Source: Actinomadura formosensis NBRC 14204 (GTDB taxonomy: Bacteria; Actinomycetota; Actinomycetes; Streptosporangiales; Streptosporangiaceae). Taken from it: 56,040 nt of DNA. Location of the stretch: NCBI RefSeq assembly GCF_001552155.1, contig NZ_BCQQ01000033.1, forward strand, positions 1 through 56,040, read 5' to 3'. The notes beneath the pieces were generated by a model. The model saw only the letters and a list, made by a program, of their open reading frames with translations. It did not search any database and was not told the origin of the DNA. A program made the position numbers and the translations under genes. This document shows positions 8,283 to 16,173 of this stretch, in pieces (position 1 is the stretch's first letter; every line of letters begins with the position of its first letter).

Positions 8283-8948
8283 ATGGACTCCCCTCCCATC
8301 CGCGTGCTGATCGTGGACGACGACGCGCTCGTCCGCGCCGGCCTGTCGATGATGCTGGCGAACGCCGGCGACCTGGCGGTGGTCGCGGACGTCGCCGACG
8401 GCGCCGAGGTCGTCGCCGCCGTCAACCAGCACCGGCCGGACGTCGTCCTGATGGACATCCGGATGCCCCGCCTGGACGGGCTCGCGGCGACCGAACTGCT
8501 GCGCGCCCGCCGCGAGCCGCCCGAGATCATCATCTTGACCACGTTCGACACCGACGACCACATCCTGCGCGCGATGCGGGCGGGTGCGAGCGGCTTCCTG
8601 CTGAAGCACACCCCGCCGCCGGAGATCGTCCGGGCGATCCGGCAGGTCGCGGCCGGGGAGCCGATGATGTCGCCGGCGGTGCTGCGCAAGATGATGTCCT
8701 ACGTCGCCGAGCGGGGCGCCGACCCGCGCCGCGAGCGCGCCCGCAAGCTGCTGGACCGGCTGACCGAGGGCGAGCGGGCCGTGGCCGCCCTCGTCGGGCG
8801 GGGCCGGACCAACGGCGAGATCGGCGGGGAACTGTCGCTCAGCGTCGCGACCGTGAAGGCGTACGTGTCGCGGCTGCTGACGAAACTGGACCTGAACAAC
8901 CGGGTGCAGATCGCGCTGCTCGTCCACGACGCCGCCCTCGACGACTAG
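8283..8948 (+). CDS. LuxR/NarL-family response regulator
   Basis: A 221-residue two-component response regulator. The receiver domain carries the acidic pocket VDDDA near residues 11-15, phospho-acceptor Asp58 in VVLMDIRMP, the conserved Thr in ILTTFD and Lys108 in GFLLKHT. The C-terminal HTH (LTEGERAVAALVGRGRTNGEI, then SVATVKAYVSRLLTKL) begins near residue 160. It is the cognate partner of the kinase at 6650-7828. Its TAG stop overlaps the TAG stop of the convergent MFS transporter by three bases. Target promoters are unknown. Confidence 0.94.
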   Translation: MDSPPIRVLIVDDDALVRAGLSMMLANAGDLAVVADVADGAEVVAAVNQHRPDVVLMDIRMPRLDGLAATELLRARREPPEIIILTTFDTDDHILRAMRAGASGFLLKHTPPPEIVRAIRQVAAGEPMMSPAVLRKMMSYVAERGADPRRERARKLLDRLTEGERAVAALVGRGRTNGEIGGELSLSVATVKAYVSRLLTKLDLNNRVQIALLVHDAALDD

Positions 8949-10435
8949 CGTCCGCGGGGCGCCAGCGGGACGTCGCGCAGCAGCAGCGCCGCCGCGAGCC
9001 CCGCCGCGAGGAGGGGCAGCGCGGCGAGGAACAGTACGGAGAACGCGTCGGCGAAGGCCGCCGCGACGCCGTCCCGCACGGGCCCGGGCAGGGTGGCCAG
9101 GACCTCCGGGCGGACGGCGTCGGCGAACGGGGGGACCCGCCCGTACGGGACGCGCCGGCCGACCTCCGCCGCGAACCGGTGCGTCACGACGGCGCCGAAG
9201 ACGGCCATCCCGGCGGCGGTGCCGAGCATCCGGGTCGCGAACACCCCCGAACTGGCCGCGCCTAGGTCCCCGCGTGCCGCGGCGTTCTGCGCGATCAGCA
9301 TGACGACCTGCTGCGACAGCCCGGCCCCGAACCCGAGCACCGCCATGTAGACGCCGGCGGTGAGCAGGCCCGTGCGCTCGTCCATCGTCGCCAGCAGCGC
9401 GACGCCGGCCGCGCTGACCGCCATGCTCGCCGCCGGGAGCCGGTGGTAGCGGCCGGTGCGGTGGATGTACCGTCCGGCGGCCATCGAGGCGGCCACCAGC
9501 GCGGCCATCATCGGCAGCAGCAGCAGGCCGGACCTGGTCGCGTCCACTCCCCCGACGACCTGGAAGAACATCGGCAGGTACGTGGCCAGCCCGAACCCGG
9601 TGGCACCGCCCACGGCCGCGACGGCGCAGGCCACGCTGAACGACCGGTCGCGGAACAGCGCCGGCGGGATGATCGGCTCGGCGGCCGTCCGCTCGGCGAG
9701 GACCCACGCGGTGAACAGCACGGCCGCGCCCGCCGCCAGCATGAGCACGACCGGCGAGCCCCACGCATGCCGCGTCCCGGCCCAGGCGGTGAGCAGTGTG
9801 AAGCAGGTGATCGCCGCGCCGAGCAGGACGATGCCGAGGTAGTCGATCCGCGGCCTGCCCTCCGGCTTGGGCAGGTGCAGGAACAGCACCGTCGTGACCG
9901 CCGCCGCGATGCCGAGCGGCAGGTTGACGTAGAACACCCACCGCCACGAGGCGTGGTCGGTGAGGAACCCGCCGATCAGCGGGCCCGCGACGCTGGACAC
10001 CGCGAAGATCAGCGCCGCGTACCCCTGGTACCTGGCGCGCTCCCGCGGCTCGAACAGGTCGCCGGTCAGCGCGAACATCGAGCTCATCAGGCAGCCGGCG
10101 GCGGCTCCCTGCACCACCCGGAACACGATCAGCCAGGTCATCGTCGGCGCCGCCCCGCACGCCGCCGACCCGGCCAGGAACCCGGCGAGCCCGGTCAGCA
10201 GGACCGGCCGGCGCCCGAACAGGTCCCCCAGCCGTCCCGACAGGGGGACGGTGACGCTCGTCGCGAGCACATACGCCGTCGACACCCACGCGATCCGGTC
10301 GAGCCCGCCGAGGTCCCCGACGATCGTGGGCAGCGCGGTGCCGAGGACCGTCGCGTCCAGCGAGGACATGAGCCCGGCGAGCATCAGCCCGCCGAACACC
10401 ACCAGCCGATGCCGCCGGCTCATCATCACGACCAT
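8945..10435 (-). CDS. MFS drug-efflux transporter, DHA2 (14-TM) family
   Basis: A 496-residue membrane transporter of the EmrB/QacA class, a proton-driven exporter of lipophilic compounds. It opens with a first helix containing LDATVLGTALPTI (motif D1) and has motif A GRLGDLFGRRPVLL near residue 65. Hydrophobic helices continue to residue 490, consistent with 14 segments. It is divergent from the MarR-type regulator at 10519-10974, and the 83-base gap contains two dyads, the common arrangement for a MarR-controlled pump. Start codons at 10435, 10426 and 10423 are all possible. Substrate unknown. Confidence 0.93.
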   Translation of the reverse strand: MVVMMSRRHRLVVFGGLMLAGLMSSLDATVLGTALPTIVGDLGGLDRIAWVSTAYVLATSVTVPLSGRLGDLFGRRPVLLTGLAGFLAGSAACGAAPTMTWLIVFRVVQGAAAGCLMSSMFALTGDLFEPRERARYQGYAALIFAVSSVAGPLIGGFLTDHASWRWVFYVNLPLGIAAAVTTVLFLHLPKPEGRPRIDYLGIVLLGAAITCFTLLTAWAGTRHAWGSPVVLMLAAGAAVLFTAWVLAERTAAEPIIPPALFRDRSFSVACAVAAVGGATGFGLATYLPMFFQVVGGVDATRSGLLLLPMMAALVAASMAAGRYIHRTGRYHRLPAASMAVSAAGVALLATMDERTGLLTAGVYMAVLGFGAGLSQQVVMLIAQNAAARGDLGAASSGVFATRMLGTAAGMAVFGAVVTHRFAAEVGRRVPYGRVPPFADAVRPEVLATLPGPVRDGVAAAFADAFSVLFLAALPLLAAGLAAALLLRDVPLAPRGR

Positions 10436-10452
10436 GCGCGCACTCCATTCAT

Positions 10453-10482
10453 ATGCTTAAGACATATAGATGCTAAGAGCAT
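10453..10482. promoter_or_regulatory. Two MarR-type operator dyads
   Basis: Two related 13-base dyads lie in the MFS/MarR divergent gap: ATGCTTAAGACAT (10453-10465, imperfect) and ATGCTAAGAGCAT (10470-10482, perfect ATGCT/AGCAT arms). They are 17 bases apart from start to start. Tandem dyads between a pump and a divergent MarR regulator are typical of autoregulated repression; that the adjacent protein binds them is an inference. Confidence 0.6.
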
Positions 10483-10505
10483 GTAGTTGTGTTACGCAAG
10501 CCAAC

Positions 10506-10511
10506 TAGACT
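10506..10511 (+). promoter_or_regulatory. Possible -10 box of a leaderless MarR transcript
   Basis: TAGACT lies 7 bases before the ATG at 10519, so a transcript starting 6-8 bases downstream would begin at or beside the start codon. No Shine-Dalgarno sequence is visible. No good -35 box at 17-18 bases is seen, so this is tentative. Confidence 0.3.
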
Positions 10512-10518
10512 GGCCGTC

Positions 10519-10974
10519 ATGGGCGAGGAGGCGCTGGACTCGGTCGAGCGGAGCATGGTCAGGCTGCGCCGCGGCATGGCGCGGCAGCGGCTCGGCAAGA
10601 CCGCGATCCGGGAGCACAACCTCCCCGTGGACGTGCAGGTCCTGCACGTCGTGGACGTGATCGACGAGGGGCCCGACGACCCCGGCGAGGAGATGAGCGT
10701 CGGCCTGGTCGCCGCCCGCCTCGGCGTGGACGCCTCACGCGGCAGCCGCGTCGTCGCCGAGGCCGTCAAGTCCGGTTACGTCCGCCGCGTCGCGTCCCAG
10801 GCGGACGGCCGCCGCATCCACCTCGAACTCACCGGCGCCGGCCGCCGCGTCGTCGAGGCCACCCGCCGCACCCGCCAGGAGCACTTCGCCAGGGCCATGA
10901 GCGACTGGACGGACGCCGAACGCGCCGAGTTCGCCCGCCTCCTGGCCCGCTTCGTCCACACCTACGAGGACTGA
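10519..10974 (+). CDS. MarR-family transcriptional regulator
   Basis: A 151-residue winged-helix regulator (a GTG ten codons upstream, at 10489, is an alternative start). The recognition segment is MSVGLVAARLGVDASRGSRVVAEAVKSGYVRRVASQADGR (wing with the DGR signature), and the C-terminal helices (RTRQEHFARAMSDWTDAERAEFARLLARFVHTYED) form the dimer interface. It is divergent from the DHA2 efflux pump and most likely represses both genes until a ligand binds. The ligand cannot be read from the sequence. It probably acts at the two 13-base dyads at 10453-10482. Confidence 0.88.
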   Translation: MGEEALDSVERSMVRLRRGMARQRLGKTAIREHNLPVDVQVLHVVDVIDEGPDDPGEEMSVGLVAARLGVDASRGSRVVAEAVKSGYVRRVASQADGRRIHLELTGAGRRVVEATRRTRQEHFARAMSDWTDAERAEFARLLARFVHTYED

Positions 10975-11067
10975 CGGGCAGCCCCGGCGGCCCACCCCGC
11001 CGAGGTGGGAAGAGCTGGACTGCCCCGGTGAGCGCGTCCCGTCCGGCCGGGGCACTGCGGCGGCGGG

Positions 11068-12450
11068 TCAGGCGAGGACGGCGCAGAGGGCGTCGAGGGC
11101 GGCCGGGTAGGTGGGGCCGAGCGGGGTGCTGTAGCCGACGATGAAGCCCCGGGGACGTCCAGCGGGGTCCTGCCAGTGGTCGCGCAGGGGCATGAGGGCG
11201 AGGTCGCGGGACGCGGCGCGCCGCATGATCTCGTCCTCGCCGGGGCCGTCCGGGGGGAGCAGGACGAGGGCGTGCAGGCCGGCCGCGATGCCCAGCACGC
11301 GGACATGCGGGACGCGGGCGCGCAGGGTCTCGACCAGGAGGTCGCGGCGGCGCCGATAGCGGAGCCGGGATGCGCGGACGTGCCGGTCGTAGGCGTGGGT
11401 GTCGATGAGGTCGGCGAGGACGAGCTGGGCGAGCGACTGCGTGTGGGCGTCGGCGAGCCGCTTGGCCTCGGCGAAGGGCTCCACCAGGTGCGCGGGGAGC
11501 ACCAGCCAGGCGAGGCGCAGCGCCGGGCCGAGGGTCTTGGACGTCGTGCCGCCGTAGACGATGTGGTCGGGCGCCGTCCCCTGCAGGGCGCCGACGGGCT
11601 GCCGGTCGAAGCGGAATTCGCCGTCGTAGTCGTCCTCGATGAGGACTCCGCCGGTGTCACGCGCCCAGGTGGTGAAGGCGCGGCGGCGGTCCGGGGCGAG
11701 CGTCGCGCCGGCCGGGTACTGGTGCGCCGGGGTGAGCACGGCGATGCCGGCGCGGTCGAGCCCGCCCGGCCGCGCCCCCAGGTCGTCCACCGCCAACGGG
11801 ACGATGTCCAGCCCCGCACGGCGGACGATCGCGCGGTGGAACGGGTGACCCGGCTCCTCCATCGCGACCGGTCCGGCGCCGGCGAGGACGGTGGCGAGCA
11901 GCCCGAGCGACTGCGCGTACCCGGACGTGATCACGATCCGCGCCGGGTCGGCGTGGGCGCCCCGGGCCCGCCCGAGATACCCGGCCAGCGCCTCGCGCAG
12001 TTCGGGACGGCCGCGCGGGTCACCGAGCGCATGCGCGCCGGGCGGCGCGGACGCCAGCACGCGGCGGGTCGAGCGCAGCCATGCGGACGAGGGGAACGTG
12101 CTGAGGTCGGGGCGTCCGGGCAGCAGGTCGTGCACGGGGGCTCCGGGCTCGTCCGGCTCGGCGGCGGGCGGCCGGGGAGAGCCCCGCGTGGCGGCTTCGG
12201 CGACCCGCGTGCCCGATCCGGGGATCGCCGTCAGGTAGCCCTCGGCGGTCAGCTGGTCGTAGGCGGCGGTGACGGTGCCGCGTGACAGGCCCAGGTGGCC
12301 CGCCAGGGCGCGGGTCGACGGGACGGGGGCGCCGGGGGCGATGCGGCCGGTCCCGATGGCGGCGCGGAGGGCGCGTTCGAGGCCCGCGCGGCGGCCCCCG
12401 GACGTGTCGAGATCCAGATGCAGATCGACACCGGCCCAATCTTTCGGCAT
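11068..12450 (-). CDS. MocR/PdxR-type regulator (GntR HTH fused to aminotransferase fold)
   Basis: A 460-residue chimera. Residues 1-85 form a GntR winged helix (GAPVPSTRALAGHLGLSRGTVTAAYDQLTAEGYL), and the rest is a fold-type I aminotransferase domain with the PLP lysine in VYGGTTSKTLGPALRLAW. The family uses PLP as a ligand or cofactor to sense vitamin B6 or amino-compound status and usually controls the divergent gene. Here that gene is a metallophosphoesterase, which is not a classical MocR target, so the regulon is uncertain. The divergent gap (47 bases) carries an ACCGGA-N12-TCCGGT dyad. Family assignment is firm. Confidence 0.93.
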   Translation of the reverse strand: MPKDWAGVDLHLDLDTSGGRRAGLERALRAAIGTGRIAPGAPVPSTRALAGHLGLSRGTVTAAYDQLTAEGYLTAIPGSGTRVAEAATRGSPRPPAAEPDEPGAPVHDLLPGRPDLSTFPSSAWLRSTRRVLASAPPGAHALGDPRGRPELREALAGYLGRARGAHADPARIVITSGYAQSLGLLATVLAGAGPVAMEEPGHPFHRAIVRRAGLDIVPLAVDDLGARPGGLDRAGIAVLTPAHQYPAGATLAPDRRRAFTTWARDTGGVLIEDDYDGEFRFDRQPVGALQGTAPDHIVYGGTTSKTLGPALRLAWLVLPAHLVEPFAEAKRLADAHTQSLAQLVLADLIDTHAYDRHVRASRLRYRRRRDLLVETLRARVPHVRVLGIAAGLHALVLLPPDGPGEDEIMRRAASRDLALMPLRDHWQDPAGRPRGFIVGYSTPLGPTYPAALDALCAVLA

Positions 12451-12453
12451 GAA

Positions 12454-12477
12454 ACCGGATCTTAAACTTGGTCCGGT
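12454..12477. promoter_or_regulatory. Dyad in the MocR/phosphoesterase gap
   Basis: ACCGGA (12454-12459) and TCCGGT (12472-12477) form a 6-base inverted repeat with a 12-base A/T-richer spacer, followed by a GGTCCGGTCC direct repeat. It lies directly between two divergent starts and overlaps the likely promoter of the + strand gene. Plausible MocR binding site. Confidence 0.4.
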
Positions 12478-12484
12478 CCGCTTC

Positions 12485-12490
12485 TAGATT
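12485..12490 (+). promoter_or_regulatory. Possible -10 box of a leaderless phosphoesterase transcript
   Basis: TAGATT lies 7 bases upstream of the ATG at 12498, giving a transcription start at or near the start codon. No Shine-Dalgarno is present. A weak TTAAAC lies 17 bases upstream of it. Confidence 0.35.
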
Positions 12491-12497
12491 CGCCGGC

Positions 12498-13226
12498 ATG
12501 ATCGTTCTCGCTCAGCTCAGCGACACTCACCTCGACGGCGGCGACCGCAGGGCCGGACGCGCGGCCCGGGTCATGGACCGCCTGAACGCCCTGCCGGTCG
12601 ACGCCGTCCTGGTCACCGGGGACATCGCCGACCACGGCGAGCCCGCCGAGTACGAGCAGGCCCGCAAGGTGCTCACGTCCGGGCATCCGGTGCTGACCTG
12701 CCCCGGCAACCACGATGCCCGGCGTCCCTTCCGCGAGGTCCTGCTGGGCGAGCCGCCCGCGGACGGCCCGATCAACCGCCTTCACCGGGTGAAGGGCGCC
12801 GTGGTCGCGATGTGCGACTCCACCGTCGCCGGCGGGGACCACGGGTTCCTGGACGACACGACGATCGGCTGGCTGGACCGGCAACTGGCCGCCAACCCCG
12901 ACGAACCCGCGTTCGTCTGCTTCCACCATCCGCCGGTGGAACTGCAGATCCCGTACGTGGACGCGATCAGGCAGTTCGGCGAGGAGCGGCTGGCGGCGGT
13001 CATCGCACGGCATCCGCAGGTCGTCGCCGTCCTGTGCGGGCACGCGCACACGGCGGCGGCCACGACGTTCGCGGGACGGCCCCTGCTCGTCGCGCCGGGC
13101 GTCGTCTCCACTCTCCGCCTGCCCTGGCAGGATGGGGACATCGCCGACCATGACGCTCCGCCGGGCCTGGCGTTCCACGTCCTGACCGGCGAGGGCCGCC
13201 TGAGCACGCACTTCCGCACCGTCTGA
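12498..13226 (+). CDS. Calcineurin-like metallophosphoesterase (CpdA-like)
   Basis: A 242-residue cytosolic phosphoesterase of the class that includes cyclic-nucleotide phosphodiesterases. Metal-binding motifs are in order: QLSDTHLDGG (DxH, residue 6), VTGDIADHG (GD), CPGNHDARRPF (GNHD), FHHPP and CGHAHTAA (GHxH). Those motifs suit a di-metal site and the CpdA subgroup, but substrate cannot be fixed from sequence. I chose ATG 12498 because the upstream extension lacks family sequence. It is divergent from the MocR regulator. It is relevant that an adenylate cyclase and two Crp-type proteins are encoded elsewhere in the window. Confidence 0.9.
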   Translation: MIVLAQLSDTHLDGGDRRAGRAARVMDRLNALPVDAVLVTGDIADHGEPAEYEQARKVLTSGHPVLTCPGNHDARRPFREVLLGEPPADGPINRLHRVKGAVVAMCDSTVAGGDHGFLDDTTIGWLDRQLAANPDEPAFVCFHHPPVELQIPYVDAIRQFGEERLAAVIARHPQVVAVLCGHAHTAAATTFAGRPLLVAPGVVSTLRLPWQDGDIADHDAPPGLAFHVLTGEGRLSTHFRTV

Positions 13227-13326
13227 GCCCGCGCTGGACATGCTCCATCAGGAAGATCGCCGCCGTGCCGGGCGCAGAGCGTTCATGCCGATGAACGATT
13301 GTTCGCCACAACGGAGAGGATTGGAC

Positions 13327-14073
13327 ATGAGGCATCTCGGCATCCTCGCCCACAGCGCGGAAGGCGCCGCGCTCTGCTTCCGGACGTTCTGCCACGAGGG
13401 TTTTCGCGAGCTGGGTCCCGACGACCATCCCGATGTCACGCTCGACCTCATCGCGCTCGCACGGAGCATGCCCGCGTGGGACGCCGGTGACCACGACTCG
13501 ATCAGGGCGACGCTGGCCGAGAGCGTCCGGCGGCTGGCGGCGGCGGGCGCGGACTTCTTCGTCTGCCCCGACAACACCGCGCACATGGCGCTCGAACGTC
13601 CGGGCGACGACCTGCCGCTCCCCGGCCTGCACATCGCGCGGGTCGTCGCGGACCGGGCCGCCCGCGACGGCCGGACCCGCGTCGGCGTGCTCGGCACCCG
13701 CTACACCATGGACGGCCCCGTCTACCCGCGCGAGCTGGCCGCACGCGGCATCGCCGCCGAGGTCCCGGAGGCCGCCGACCGGGAGATCGTCAACAAGATC
13801 ATCTTCACCGAGCTGGTCAACGGCGTCTTCACCGGGGACGCGCGCCGCGAGTACGTGCGGATCATCGGCCGGCTGGCCGAGCGCGGCTGCGACGCCGTCG
13901 CGCTGGTGTGCACCGAGATCCCGCTGCTGATCACCCCGGACGTCTCGCCGCTGCCCACCCTCGACTCCACCCGCCTGCTGGCCCGCGCCGCCTTCGACGT
14001 GGCCGTGGGCCGCCGCCCCCTCCCCGCCTGGCGCGGCGGCCCCGCCGCCATCTCCCGAGACGCCATCTCCTGA
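13327..14073 (+). CDS. Aspartate/glutamate racemase-family protein (YgeA-like)
   Basis: A 248-residue cofactor-independent amino-acid racemase. ATG 13327 is preceded by GGAGAGG at good spacing. The family frame is clear: MRHLGILAHSAEG, LIALARSMPAWDAGD, VGVLGTRYTMDGPVYPREL, NKIIFTELVNGVF and ALVCTEIPLLI (second catalytic Cys). The first catalytic block reads VCPDNTAH instead of the usual CxNT(x)H, so the first cysteine is one position further from NT. It could be active with shifted geometry or act on a different substrate. It sits alone between the phosphoesterase and a convergent oxidase gene. Confidence 0.87.
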   Translation: MRHLGILAHSAEGAALCFRTFCHEGFRELGPDDHPDVTLDLIALARSMPAWDAGDHDSIRATLAESVRRLAAAGADFFVCPDNTAHMALERPGDDLPLPGLHIARVVADRAARDGRTRVGVLGTRYTMDGPVYPRELAARGIAAEVPEAADREIVNKIIFTELVNGVFTGDARREYVRIIGRLAERGCDAVALVCTEIPLLITPDVSPLPTLDSTRLLARAAFDVAVGRRPLPAWRGGPAAISRDAIS

Positions 14074-14101
14074 GACGCCCGGCCGGCGGCGAAACGGGCC
14101 G

Positions 14102-15535
14102 TCAGTGACCGGTGATCCGGTCGGCGACGCGCGCCAGCGGGGACGTGCCCGCCGATGCCGAGGCCGTCTCGCGGGCGTCGGCGGCCCGGTAGAGGGCGTA
14201 CATCGCATGGACGCCGAGCCACCGCAGCGGCTCGGGCTCCCAGCGGCGGACGCGGCGCCCCACCCACGGCAGCGCGGTCAGCGGCGTGTCGTCCCGCAGG
14301 ACGAGGTCGCGGAGGGTGCGGCCGGCCAGGTTGGCGGTGGCGACGCCGTGCCCGGTGTAGCCGCCCGCGTGGCCGAGCCCGGTCTCGTGGTCGAGGACGG
14401 CGGTCGAGCACCAGTCGCGGGGCACGCCGAGCACGCCCGACCAGGCGTGCTCGACGCGGACCTCGTCGGCGACGGCCGGGAACATCCCGGTCAGCATCGT
14501 CCAGAGGGCGTCGATCGTGGCGGGTTCGGTGCGTCCGCCGTCGTCGATGCGGGAGCCGTAGCGGTAGGGGCGGCCCCGGCCGCCGAACGCGATCCGGCCG
14601 TCGGCGGTGCGCTGCGCGTACATGTAGTAGTGGGCCATGTCGCCGAGCAGTTCGCGGCGCTCCCAGCCGATCTCCTTCCAGGCCACGGCGGGCAGCGGCG
14701 TCGTGACGATCATGGAGCTGTTCATCGGGAGCCAGTCGCGGCGATGCCCCGGCAGGCCGGCGGTGAAGCCCTCGGTGGCGCGCAGCACGTACTCGGCGGT
14801 GACGGTTCCGTACGGCGTGACGGCCGAGGCCGCGCCGCCGCGCCGCGGGCTGACGCGGATCACCGGCGTCCCCTCGTAGATCTCCACGCCGAGCCCCCTG
14901 ACCACCGATGCGAGGCCGCGGGCGAGCGCGGCGGGCTGGACGCGGGCGCAGTGCGGGCTCCACGCCGCCCCGGTCGCGCCCTCGACCCGGAGCCGGTCGT
15001 CGCGTTCGGCGGCGGGCAGCGGGATGAGATCGTCGTCCGTCCAGCCCCAACTGCGGGCCTCGTCGACCATGGCGGCGAGCCGGGCGCGCTGGGCGGCGTT
15101 GCGGGCGACGTGCAGCACGCCGCCCTTCACCAGGTCGGCGTCGATGCCCTCCGCGGCGGCGACCCGGACGATCTCGTCCACCGCCCCGAACATGGCGCGC
15201 TGCAACGCGATCGCGGCCGGACGGCCGTGCCGGGCGGCGTAGCGCTCCCGGGACCCGGCGATCTCCCCCAGCACCCAGCCGCCGTTGCGGCCGGACGCGC
15301 CGAACCCCGCGAACTCGCGTTCCAGCACGACGATCCGCAGGTCGGGGCGGGCGCGCTTGAGGTAGTAGGCGGTCCAGAGGCCGGTGTATCCGGCGCCGAC
15401 GACGCAGACGTCGGCCGTGCGCGGGCCGGGGAGCCGCGGGCCGGGCGCGGGTCGTCCGGCCGCCCGGTACCAGAAGGACACGCCGCCGTTGGCGAAGCCG
15501 GGGGCGAGGGGCGCCCGGCCAGACGAGGAGCTCAT
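14102..15535 (-). CDS. FAD-dependent amine/amino-acid oxidoreductase (DAO family)
   Basis: A 477-residue flavoprotein of the D-amino-acid oxidase/gamma-glutamylputrescine oxidase class. After a short N-terminal GGVSFWYR segment the dinucleotide motif VCVVGAGYTGLWTAYYL lies near residue 43, followed by FAGFGASGRNGGWVLGE, the usual flavin-anchoring stretch of the family. The C-terminal FAD segment is LGHAGGYTGHGVATANLAGRTLRDLVL. It would oxidise an amine or amino acid to an imine with release of peroxide. The convergent neighbour is an amino-acid racemase, which could in principle supply a D-substrate; that is an inference. Confidence 0.9.
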   Translation of the reverse strand: MSSSSGRAPLAPGFANGGVSFWYRAAGRPAPGPRLPGPRTADVCVVGAGYTGLWTAYYLKRARPDLRIVVLEREFAGFGASGRNGGWVLGEIAGSRERYAARHGRPAAIALQRAMFGAVDEIVRVAAAEGIDADLVKGGVLHVARNAAQRARLAAMVDEARSWGWTDDDLIPLPAAERDDRLRVEGATGAAWSPHCARVQPAALARGLASVVRGLGVEIYEGTPVIRVSPRRGGAASAVTPYGTVTAEYVLRATEGFTAGLPGHRRDWLPMNSSMIVTTPLPAVAWKEIGWERRELLGDMAHYYMYAQRTADGRIAFGGRGRPYRYGSRIDDGGRTEPATIDALWTMLTGMFPAVADEVRVEHAWSGVLGVPRDWCSTAVLDHETGLGHAGGYTGHGVATANLAGRTLRDLVLRDDTPLTALPWVGRRVRRWEPEPLRWLGVHAMYALYRAADARETASASAGTSPLARVADRITGH

Positions 15536-15585
15536 GCGCCCATCCTGCTGTATTCCGCAGCAAAATCAACAGGAGGCAACGGATT

Positions 15586-16173
15586 TCATGGGAAAACGTC
15601 GAGGATTCGACGGGATCCGATCCAACGGGAGCGGTCGGCGGCATAGTAGGCGGCACCGTCGGGTCCGGCCGGCCCGTCCCGCCACCGCCGCATGCCGAGC
15701 TGCTGGGCGATCTCCGCCGAGGCCGTGTTCGCCATGTCGATCTCGGCGGTGATCCGGTGCACGCCGACCACCCCGAACGCGTAGTCGAGCACCGCGCGGG
15801 ACGCCTCGGCGGCCAGGCCCTGGCCCCAGTGCTCCGGCTCCAGGCTGTAGAGGATCTCGACGTCCACGCCGTGGCCGAGCGGCCCCTCGTGGTGGCTGAG
15901 CCCGGCGACGCCGATCAGCGGGTCGCCCGGCGCGGCCGCGTCGATCCCGGCGGACCGCCGCGCGGTGCGCAGGGCCCACAGCCCGTAGCCCTCGGTCGCG
16001 AAGTCCCGCTCGCTGGCCTCGATGATCTCGCTGACCTGGACGGCCGTGACCACCTGGTCGTCGAACAGGTGGCGCCGGACGAGCGGGCCCGTCCAGTGCG
16101 TCAGCAGCGCGCGGTGGTCGCGCATCGACACCGGCCGCAGCGCGAGCCGCACCGTGCGCAGCAGCTCAGTCAT
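15586..16173 (-). CDS. GNAT-family N-acetyltransferase
   Basis: A 195-residue acetyltransferase of the RimJ/RimL-like group. It begins MTELLRTVRLALRPVSMRDHRALL. The core contains DVEILYSLEPEHWGQGLAAEASRAVLDYAF (acetyl-CoA pyrophosphate loop, QGLAAEA) and HRITAEIDMANTASAEIAQQLGMRRW (the conserved Asn-x-x-Ser segment). Its ATG overlaps the end of the CMD-family gene upstream by 8 bases, so the two are translated from one mRNA. The acceptor (protein N-terminus, antibiotic or small amine) is unknown. Confidence 0.88.
   Translation of the reverse strand: MTELLRTVRLALRPVSMRDHRALLTHWTGPLVRRHLFDDQVVTAVQVSEIIEASERDFATEGYGLWALRTARRSAGIDAAAPGDPLIGVAGLSHHEGPLGHGVDVEILYSLEPEHWGQGLAAEASRAVLDYAFGVVGVHRITAEIDMANTASAEIAQQLGMRRWRDGPAGPDGAAYYAADRSRWIGSRRILDVFP

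Noticed and set aside
14070..14085. CTGAGA string resembling a TPP riboswitch core
   Set aside because: It is the end of the racemase gene and lacks the other TPP-box elements.
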